From: an uncultured Collinsella sp.
GTDB lineage: Bacteria; Actinomycetota; Coriobacteriia; Coriobacteriales; Coriobacteriaceae
Reading direction: 5' to 3'
Assembly: GCA_902470265.1 (NCBI GenBank)
Contig: CABRFW010000122.1
Span: forward strand, 1-5,239
Length of the DNA stretch: 5,239 nt
Numbering within the stretch: position 1 is the first letter of the stretch; each line of letters begins with the position of its first letter. The position numbers were made by a program, and so were the translations under genes. Shown in pieces: positions 1 through 5,239 of this stretch. Below the pieces are notes generated by a model, which was not told the origin of the DNA, ran no database searches, and saw only the letters and a list, made by a program, of their open reading frames with translations.

Positions 1-1211
1 CCGCCATTACGGCCGCACGTGCTGGCAAAAGCGTCTGCATCGTTGAGCGCGATGTCGCCTGCGGCCTTAAGCTCCTTGCGACCGGTAACGGCCGCTGCAA
101 CCTCTCCAACGAATCGATTGATCCTCAGCGGTATAACCACCCCGCATTCGTCGAATCCGTCATGGGCCCCCAGCCCGAACAAGAGCTTATGGGTTTCTTC
201 TCCTCGCTGGGCATCATGACAACCTCCGAGGAAGGCCGGCTGTACCCGCGCTCCCTTCGCGCCGAATCGGTGCGCGACGCGCTTCTCAACGTTTGCAACC
301 GCCTAGGTATCACCTTAATCTGCGGAGCCAACGTTGCCTCGGCGCACAAAGTTTCCGAAGGCTGGGCACTCCAAATAGACCGTCCAGCGCGGGCGCTCAA
401 GGCAAAAAAGCACGACGACCGAAAATCGGAGCTCCGCTCGCTTCGGAAAGCGCTCGCCGATGTCCCTCGCAAGAACGAGGCCCTGCAGGCACATGCCGTA
501 ATTATCGCCACGGGCGGCAACCCCACCGGTATCGCCGATACGTTTAGCCTCCCCCTCACTTCGCTGCGCCCCATCCTCTGCCCCGTATCGGCAACGGTCG
601 TTGGCGATCGGGCGGCACTCAAGACGTTGGATGGTCTGCGCGTCCGCGCCCGCTTGACGCTCACCCGTAACCATAGTGAGCTCTGGCACGAAGACGGTGA
701 AGTACTGTTTCGAGCCTTCGGCATCTCGGGCGTCGCTGTCTTCAACCTCTCCCGTCGTATCCAGCGCGGCGATACGATCCTGCTCGACGTTTTCCCCGAC
801 CTCTCCAAAGACGAGCTGCTCGATATGCTCAACCGGCGCGTTGAGCTGCTCGGCGGCTTTTCGCCCCGCGATCCCCGTTGGCTCGACGGCATGCTCGCCC
901 CGCAACTCTCCCGCGTCGTCTGTACAGCGTTCGAGCAGTGCCATCCAGGCTCCAACGATGTCATCCACCTGGTCTCGATCCTCAAGCACTTTAAGTTGCT
1001 CGTCGAGGGAACAGCCGAGGAGCGCTCGGCGCAGGTCACGCGTGGTGGCGTATCTGTCGAGAGCATCTCAACACCCAGTCTACGCGCGCGCAGCGTTGTC
1101 GACGCCCCGCTTTACGTCTGCGGCGAAGCGCTCGACATCGACGCCGATTGCGGAGGCTTTAACCTTGCGTGGGCCTGGCTCTCGGGCATTCGCGCTGCAA
1201 GCAGCCTGTAG
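1..1211 (+). CDS. BaiN/HI0933-like (YhiN-type) FAD-dependent oxidoreductase, 5'-truncated by window edge
   Basis: This is a cytoplasmic flavoprotein of the HI0933/YhiN (BaiN-like) family. It is predicted to bind FAD and carry out an NAD(P)H-linked redox reaction, but the substrate cannot be read from the sequence. The reading frame is open from position 3, giving 402 visible residues; the family is about 400-420, so only some 10-20 N-terminal residues, including the GxGxxG dinucleotide motif, are missing. Visible marks (numbered from the codon at 3-5) are the end of the first Rossmann helix (AARAGK, 5-9), the FAD-ribose glutamate in CIVER (E15), the family signature KLLATGNGRCNLSN (23-36), the ATGG strand-turn (169-172), PILCPVSA (190-197) and the C-terminal FAD fingerprint CGEALDIDADCGGFNLAWAW (373-392). 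An unusually charged Lys/Arg/Glu-rich stretch (about 129-162) sits just before ATGG. A first ATG at position 162 is not the true start because signature motifs lie upstream of it. The BaiN name does not prove a role in bile-acid conversion. Family assignment is very secure; function is not. Confidence 0.93.
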   Translation, partial: AITAARAGKSVCIVERDVACGLKLLATGNGRCNLSNESIDPQRYNHPAFVESVMGPQPEQELMGFFSSLGIMTTSEEGRLYPRSLRAESVRDALLNVCNRLGITLICGANVASAHKVSEGWALQIDRPARALKAKKHDDRKSELRSLRKALADVPRKNEALQAHAVIIATGGNPTGIADTFSLPLTSLRPILCPVSATVVGDRAALKTLDGLRVRARLTLTRNHSELWHEDGEVLFRAFGISGVAVFNLSRRIQRGDTILLDVFPDLSKDELLDMLNRRVELLGGFSPRDPRWLDGMLAPQLSRVVCTAFEQCHPGSNDVIHLVSILKHFKLLVEGTAEERSAQVTRGGVSVESISTPSLRARSVVDAPLYVCGEALDIDADCGGFNLAWAWLSGIRAASSL

Positions 1212-1221
1212 CCGCGCAGTC

Positions 1222-1227
1222 TATAAT
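1222..1227 (+). promoter_or_regulatory. Possible -10 promoter element upstream of the second flavoprotein gene
   Basis: A perfect TATAAT hexamer lies 11 bases after the first gene's stop codon, in a locally AT-rich patch of otherwise GC-rich DNA. If used, transcription would begin near 1233-1236 and give a leader of about 57 bases. No good -35 box is visible at 16-18 bases spacing (best match there is CAAGCA at 1198-1203, 2 of 6) and there is no TGn extension. It is therefore a candidate only, supported by position and a perfect -10 but not by a full promoter. Confidence 0.35.
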
Positions 1228-1241
1228 CAAAAACGCATTCG

Positions 1242-1265
1242 GGCCGTCTGGGATACCGGACGGCC
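1242..1265 (+). terminator. Intergenic hairpin with T-rich run: terminator or attenuator
   Basis: The arms GGCCGTCTGG (1242-1251) and CCGGACGGCC (1256-1265) pair over 10 bp with one G-U wobble, closing a GATA loop. The sequence continues as TCTTTCTT (1266-1273), an imperfect U-tract. This looks like a Rho-independent terminator for the upstream flavoprotein gene. It ends only 14 bases before the AAGGAG of the next gene and lies immediately downstream of a possible -10 element, so it could also act as a partial terminator or leader structure. The stem is seen directly; terminator activity is inferred. Confidence 0.6.
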
Positions 1266-1279
1266 TCTTTCTTGCCTCT

Positions 1280-1285
1280 AAGGAG
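1280..1285 (+). promoter_or_regulatory. Ribosome binding site fixing the start of the second flavoprotein gene
   Basis: AAGGAG (within TAAGGAGA) lies 6 bases before the ATG at 1292, an excellent Shine-Dalgarno spacing. It decides the start: the open frame runs back to an ATG at 1169, but that would overlap the end of the upstream gene, add 41 residues with no family resemblance, and have no comparable site. Confidence 0.88.
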
Positions 1286-1291
1286 ACCTCG

Positions 1292-2932
1292 ATGATCGAA
1301 ATCACCCAAGTCAACGCGTCGCTCGATGAAGCCGGCGATGAAAATACCTGCCTCATTGTTGGCAAGCGAGTCGCCAAGCGCATCCTACGTTGCAAGGACT
1401 CCGAGATCAAGTCCATCGAACTCCACCGCAAGTCAATCGACGCTCGCAAAAAACGAGACGTCCATTTTATCCTGAGCTTTCGTGTTGAGCTGACTAGTCC
1501 CCACCTCGAGCGAGAAGCGGTCGACAGCGTTTCCGAACGTGACCGCTCGCTCGTACGCGCGATAGAAGACGATGAGCCTTCATTCCCCTCCCCCATTTCC
1601 GACGCATCCAAAGAGCGCCCCGTCGTTGTCGGCGCCGGATGCGCCGGCCTTTTCGCTGCGCTCACGCTCGCCGAAGCAGGTCTTAAGCCCTTGCTTATCG
1701 AGCGCGGCGACCCGGCATTTCGCCGCTCGCAGACGATCGACCTCTTTCTAAAGGAGCGCATCCTCGACCCCGAGAGCAATATTCAGTTTGGTCTGGGCGG
1801 CGCGGGGACCTTCTCGGACGGCAAGCTCAATACGGGAACAAAAAATCCCGCCCATCGCCTTATCCTCGAAACCTTCGTCGAGGCGGGTGCGCCCCGCGAT
1901 ATTCTGTGGGATGCCAAGCCGCACATTGGCTCCGACATCCTTCCCAAGGTTGTCACCGCTATATCCCAGCGCATCGAGCAGCTCGGAGGTGTCGTCCGTT
2001 ATCGAACGAAGCTCGTCGACATTCGCATCGACGCGTCTGGCGCCATCACCGGTATTGATGTCCAATCGTCCCAAGACGCCGCTTACGAGCCAATCGAGAC
2101 AAAGCACCTCATCCTCGCCTGCGGGCATTCTGCTCGCGATATTTTTGAGCTCCTTAAGGACCACAACGTGGCCCTCGCACAAAAGACCTTTGCCATGGGC
2201 GTTCGCATCGAGCATCCGCAACGCGACATCGACAGAGCCCAATATGGAGCCTCGGCGGGACATCCAGCGCTCGGGGCGGCCCCCTACAAACTTGTTGCCC
2301 ATCTTCCCAACGGCCGCAGCGTGTTCTCGTTTTGCATGTGCCCCGGCGGACAGGTTGTTGCCGCCTCTTCAGAACCGTGCCATCTGTGCGTCAACGGGGC
2401 TAGTCTCAATGCCCGCGACGGACGCAACGCAAATGCCGCCCTGCTCGTTAACGTCACGCCTGAGGACCTTCCCAACGATGACCCGCTCGCCGGCATCGAG
2501 CTCCAGCGTGCCTGCGAGGCGGCCGCCTATCGCCTGGGCGGTTCCAACTGGAACGCACCGGCACAACTCGTCGGAGATTTCCTCGCAGGACGCGCCAGCA
2601 AGGCGCCCGGAAAGGTAAAGCCCACCTATCCGCTCGGTGTGACCTGGACGGCAATTGACGAAGCCCTACCGCAGCATATCGTCGAGTCGCTCCGCCTGGG
2701 ACTTCCCCTACTCGGAAAAAAGCTACGAGGCTACGACCGTCCCGATGCCGTTCTTACCGGCGTGGAGACTCGTTCGAGCTCACCTGTCACTGTCACCCGA
2801 GACCGAACGTGCCATGCCGTGTCGACCCCGGGCCTCTACCCTTGTGGCGAGGGAGCTGGATATGCCGGCGGCATCATGAGCGCGGCCACCGACGGCATCC
2901 GTTGTGCCGAAGCCCTGATCGCGGACCTCTAA
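1292..2932 (+). CDS. COG2509-type FAD-dependent dehydrogenase (uncharacterised NAD(P)/FAD oxidoreductase)
   Basis: This is a 546-residue cytoplasmic flavoprotein of the COG2509 family, predicted to bind FAD and perform an oxidoreduction whose substrate is unknown. Residues 1-68 form the small family-specific N-terminal domain with its hallmark KSIDARKKRDVHF (47-59). A variable acidic linker (about 70-107) follows. The FAD Rossmann motif is VVVGAGCAGLF (111-121), with the ribose-binding glutamate E137 in LLIERG. Further family blocks are NIQFGLGGAGTFSDGKL (163-179), AKPHIGSD (208-215), ACGHSARD (276-283), MGVRIEHPQ (302-310), FCMCPGG (347-353), PTYPLGV (444-450), VLTGVETRSSSPV (487-499) and the closing FAD fingerprint LYPCGEGAGYAGGI (515-528). 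Length is normal for the family and nothing appears broken. The ATG at 1292 is chosen for its strong ribosome binding site and because homologues begin at this point. It follows the BaiN-like gene in the same direction after 80 bases containing a hairpin, so co-transcription is possible but probably incomplete. An added CHLC near the CxC motif is noted separately. Family secure; biochemical role unknown. Confidence 0.93.
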   Translation: MIEITQVNASLDEAGDENTCLIVGKRVAKRILRCKDSEIKSIELHRKSIDARKKRDVHFILSFRVELTSPHLEREAVDSVSERDRSLVRAIEDDEPSFPSPISDASKERPVVVGAGCAGLFAALTLAEAGLKPLLIERGDPAFRRSQTIDLFLKERILDPESNIQFGLGGAGTFSDGKLNTGTKNPAHRLILETFVEAGAPRDILWDAKPHIGSDILPKVVTAISQRIEQLGGVVRYRTKLVDIRIDASGAITGIDVQSSQDAAYEPIETKHLILACGHSARDIFELLKDHNVALAQKTFAMGVRIEHPQRDIDRAQYGASAGHPALGAAPYKLVAHLPNGRSVFSFCMCPGGQVVAASSEPCHLCVNGASLNARDGRNANAALLVNVTPEDLPNDDPLAGIELQRACEAAAYRLGGSNWNAPAQLVGDFLAGRASKAPGKVKPTYPLGVTWTAIDEALPQHIVESLRLGLPLLGKKLRGYDRPDAVLTGVETRSSSPVTVTRDRTCHAVSTPGLYPCGEGAGYAGGIMSAATDGIRCAEALIADL

Positions 2933-2958
2933 CGCACGAATTCCAGCGCGCAAAAGAC

Positions 2959-2994
2959 ACAGGCCCCGAGCTCCACAGGGAACTCGGGGCCTGT
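2959..2994. terminator. Bidirectional Rho-independent terminator between convergent genes
   Basis: A perfect 12-bp inverted repeat, ACAGGCCCCGAG (2959-2970) with CTCGGGGCCTGT (2983-2994), is extended inward after one C-A mismatch by 3 bp, leaving an ACAG loop. Read on the minus strand it is followed by GTCTTTTG, a usable U-tract; on the plus strand the following GTTCGCTATTTCTT is weaker. It begins 26 bases after the COG2509 stop and lies only 3 bases beyond the uvrB stop codon, so it most likely serves both convergent transcripts and is better suited to uvrB. The stem is seen directly; termination is inferred. Confidence 0.85.
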
Positions 2995-2997
2995 TCG

Positions 2998-5238
2998 CTA
3001 TTTCTTAAACCGTGTACCCTGGCGTTTTCTGCCCGATGCGAACGTGGAACCCTTGCGGGCCTGCGAACGTAAGCGCTCGATCGTCTCGTCCTCAGACGCA
3101 CCCTCGAGCATCGCCCGAATCTGAACGACGGCATCGCGCAGGCGCGCCGCCTCCTCAAAGTCCATGGCGGCAGAAGCGTTGCGCATATCCTCTTCCATGG
3201 TTTCGACGATCCGCACAAGCTCGTCATGCGGCAGTTCTTCCAACTGCTCCGCAAGTGTCTGCTCGGGCGCCACCGTTTCCGGCACGCCGCCCTCGCCCGA
3301 CTCATCGGGCGTATAGAATGCGCCATGACCAAGAGAGTCGCCCTTCGAGCGCCCCTTGGAACCCACAGTTTTTTCGGCCTCGGCAATAAAACTTGAGATG
3401 TCGTTGATGGCCTTGCGCACTGTCTTGGGCACAATGCCATGCTCTTCGTTATATGCCATCTGAATCTCGCGACGGCGCTGCGTCTCCTCGATGGCCTCTT
3501 TCATCGAATCGGTCACAACGTCCGCATACATGATGACTTCGCCATCGGCGTTACGGGCCGCGCGGCCAATCGTCTGAATCAGCGAACGGCGGTTGCGCAA
3601 GAATCCTTCCTTATCGGCATCGAGAATTGCCACCAGTGAGACCTCGGGGAGATCCAAGCCCTCGCGAAGCAGGTTGATGCCAACGAGAACATCGATCTTG
3701 CCCTCGCGCAGCGTTCGCAGGATCTCGACACGGTCCATTGTCGCCGTATCAGAATGCATGTAATTGACCTTAATGCCCGCATCAAGCAGATGGTCGGTCA
3801 GGTCCTCGGCCATGCGCTTGGTCAACGTGGTCACCAGCACGCGCTCCTTGCGGGCAACGCGCTCGCGAATCTCGTCCTCAAGATCGTCAATCTGACCGCG
3901 AACTGGACGCACGTCAATCTTGGGGTCGAGCAGGCCGGTCGGACGAATAATCTGCTCCACGTCGTTTTGGCTCACCCGCAGCTCGTAGTCGCCCGGCGTG
4001 GCCGAAACATAGATAAACTGGGGGATCCTTGCCTCAAACTCATCGAAACGAAGCGGGCGGTTATCGAGTGCCGAAGGCAGACGAAAACCGTGCTCCACCA
4101 GCGTCACCTTACGCGAGCGGTCACCTTCGTGCATGCCGCGGATCTGCGGCACCGTCACATGGCTCTCATCGATGATGCAGAGCATGTCCTTAGGAAAGTA
4201 ATCGATCAGGGTAAACGGTGGCTCGCCCGGTTTTCGACCGTCCAGATGACGCGAGTAGTTCTCGATGCCGTTGCAAAAGCCCATCGTCTCGAGCATCTCA
4301 AGATCATAGTCGGTGCGCTGCTGCAGACGCTGTGCCTCGAGCAGCTTATCAGTCGCCTTGAGCTCGGCCACACGCTTCTCGCACTCTTCACTGATTGATT
4401 TCAGAGCCGCTTTGACCTTAGGCTTCTCAGTCACGTAGTGCGAGGCCGGCCACACGGGAATGGCCTCGTACTCACGTAGCATCTCGCCGGTAACCTCGTC
4501 GATCTCGGCAATCAGCTCAACCTCGTCGCCAAAGAACTCAAACCGCAACGGATGCTCGGCATAGGGTGGATACACGTCGACGACATCGCCGCGCACGCGG
4601 AAGGTGCCACGTGCTAAATCATAGTCATTGCGATCGTACTGGATATCGATAAGCGCATGGATAAAGTCATCGCGCTCGAGCGGCACCTTCTTGTCGACGT
4701 TCGGAGCTAGGCCCGCATAGTCCTCGGGAGAGCCAATGCCATAGATACACGAGACCGATGCGACGACGATCACATCGCGTCGAGATAGCAGCGATGCGGT
4801 CGCCTGATGTCGCAGCATCTCAACTTCTTCGTTAATCGAGGAATCCTTCTCGATATACGTATCGCTTTGCGGCACATACGCTTCGGGTTGATAGTAATCG
4901 TAGTACGACACAAAATAGACCACGGCGTTGTCAGGGAAGAATTCCTTGAGCTCGCTCGCAAGCTGAGCGGCAAGCGTTTTATTGGGAGCCATAACCAGCG
5001 TCGGCTTCCCCAGGGCCTCAATAGTCTTAGCCATCGTGAAGGTCTTGCCCGAACCAGTCACGCCCAGCAAAACCTGATAGCGATCTCCGTCCCTCACGCC
5101 CTGCACAAGCGACTCAATGGCCTTAGGCTGGGAGCCAGCGGGCTCGTATGGAGACACGACCTTAAACGGCACCTCAGAGCCCTCAACGCCAAAACGTTTA
5201 AGCTCTCCTCCAACACGCTCAACTTCAAATTCCGCCAT
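2998..5238 (-). CDS. uvrB: UvrB, excinuclease ABC subunit B
   Basis: UvrB is the central subunit of nucleotide excision repair. It is loaded by UvrA, verifies DNA damage with its ATP-driven helicase-like core, and recruits UvrC for incision. The 746 residues carry all family landmarks: Walker A GVTGSGKT (59-66), the damage-probing beta-hairpin region starting SYYDYYQPEAYVPQSDTYIEKD (111-132), the UvrA-interaction domain (about 185-275), the DEAD-type box DESH (357-360), VSATPG (411-416), motif V VGINLLREGLDLPEV (519-533), motif VI QTIGRAARN (555-563), and a C-terminal UVR domain that contacts UvrC (about 672-707, core MDFEEAARLRD). It is longer than E. coli UvrB (673) because of about 24 extra residues before FKVVSPYEPAG, a Gly/Glu-rich linker (about 622-668), and a basic tail after UVR (711-746). 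The ATG at 5236-5238 is one base from the window edge, so its ribosome binding site and any LexA site cannot be seen and a start further upstream cannot be excluded. It converges on the flavoprotein gene across a shared terminator. Confidence 0.97.
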   Translation of the reverse strand: MAEFEVERVGGELKRFGVEGSEVPFKVVSPYEPAGSQPKAIESLVQGVRDGDRYQVLLGVTGSGKTFTMAKTIEALGKPTLVMAPNKTLAAQLASELKEFFPDNAVVYFVSYYDYYQPEAYVPQSDTYIEKDSSINEEVEMLRHQATASLLSRRDVIVVASVSCIYGIGSPEDYAGLAPNVDKKVPLERDDFIHALIDIQYDRNDYDLARGTFRVRGDVVDVYPPYAEHPLRFEFFGDEVELIAEIDEVTGEMLREYEAIPVWPASHYVTEKPKVKAALKSISEECEKRVAELKATDKLLEAQRLQQRTDYDLEMLETMGFCNGIENYSRHLDGRKPGEPPFTLIDYFPKDMLCIIDESHVTVPQIRGMHEGDRSRKVTLVEHGFRLPSALDNRPLRFDEFEARIPQFIYVSATPGDYELRVSQNDVEQIIRPTGLLDPKIDVRPVRGQIDDLEDEIRERVARKERVLVTTLTKRMAEDLTDHLLDAGIKVNYMHSDTATMDRVEILRTLREGKIDVLVGINLLREGLDLPEVSLVAILDADKEGFLRNRRSLIQTIGRAARNADGEVIMYADVVTDSMKEAIEETQRRREIQMAYNEEHGIVPKTVRKAINDISSFIAEAEKTVGSKGRSKGDSLGHGAFYTPDESGEGGVPETVAPEQTLAEQLEELPHDELVRIVETMEEDMRNASAAMDFEEAARLRDAVVQIRAMLEGASEDETIERLRSQARKGSTFASGRKRQGTRFKK

Positions 5239-5239
5239 G

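Noticed and set aside
19..219. Small open frame of 66 codons at the left edge
   Set aside because: It is out of frame with the truncated flavoprotein, whose signature TGNGRCNLSN is encoded across the same bases.
125..1066. Long open frame of 313 codons (and another at 315-989) on the minus strand opposite the BaiN-like gene
   Set aside because: The plus strand carries a clear conserved flavoprotein. The antisense translations are Arg/Ser-rich with no recognisable motif, as expected for shadows in GC-rich DNA.
1..1211. Bile-acid 7-dehydroxylation role suggested by the BaiN family name
   Set aside because: The name is applied broadly to the whole HI0933-like family; no other bai-type gene is visible in the window.
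1169..1291. Start of the COG2509 gene at the upstream ATG (1169), overlapping the first gene
   Set aside because: It would run through the hairpin and the AAGGAG site and add 41 residues unlike the family. The ATG at 1292 has ideal ribosome binding site spacing.
1788..2618. Open frame of 276 codons on the plus strand overlapping the COG2509 gene in another frame
   Set aside because: The product is a low-complexity Ser/Pro/Arg mix typical of an out-of-frame reading of GC-rich coding DNA. The overlapping frame has full family conservation.
3754..4398. Open frame of 214 codons on the plus strand inside uvrB
   Set aside because: It is antisense to the most conserved part of UvrB. Such frames opposite uvrB arise from its conserved codons, and this one has no domain or ribosome binding site I can recognise.
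1..5239. Search for tRNA, rRNA, CRISPR arrays, insertion sequences, riboswitches or a new defence or biosynthetic system
   Set aside because: Nothing supports any of these. Coding sequence fills nearly the whole window and the two spacers (80 and 65 bases) are accounted for by hairpins and a ribosome binding site.

Overview
This is a compact, GC-rich bacterial chromosomal segment with three protein genes and almost no spare DNA. The strong preference for G/C in third codon positions and the style of the UvrB protein (N-terminal extension, long Gly/Glu-rich linker, basic tail ending in FKK) fit a high-GC anaerobic actinobacterium. Coriobacteriia, for example a Collinsella-like gut organism, is my best guess. 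That assignment is recalled impression and inference, since the window holds no rRNA or other phylogenetic marker.

Layout: (1) positions 1-1211, plus strand, a BaiN/HI0933-like (YhiN-type) FAD flavoprotein that has lost only its first residues to the window edge. (2) A spacer of 80 bases with a perfect TATAAT, a 10-bp hairpin followed by a T-rich run, and a strong AAGGAG ribosome binding site. (3) Positions 1292-2932, plus strand, a second flavoprotein of the COG2509 'uncharacterised FAD-dependent dehydrogenase' family. (4) A convergent junction at 2933-2997 filled by a 12-bp perfect inverted repeat that should terminate transcription from both sides. (5) Positions 2998-5238, minus strand, a full-length UvrB, the DNA-loading helicase subunit of nucleotide excision repair. 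Its start codon lies one base from the window edge, so its promoter is not visible.

The two flavoproteins point the same way and may be partly co-transcribed, although the hairpin between them suggests at least partial uncoupling. No substrate is known for either from sequence. uvrB is on the opposite strand and is unlikely to be functionally linked to them. There are no RNA genes, mobile elements, CRISPR arrays or long repeats, and no stretch over 300 bases lacks a gene. I found no convincing new biological system. The most interesting details are the leader hairpin between the flavoproteins, a CxC/CxxC cysteine cluster in the COG2509 protein, a charged insertion in the BaiN-like protein, and the terminal extensions of UvrB.
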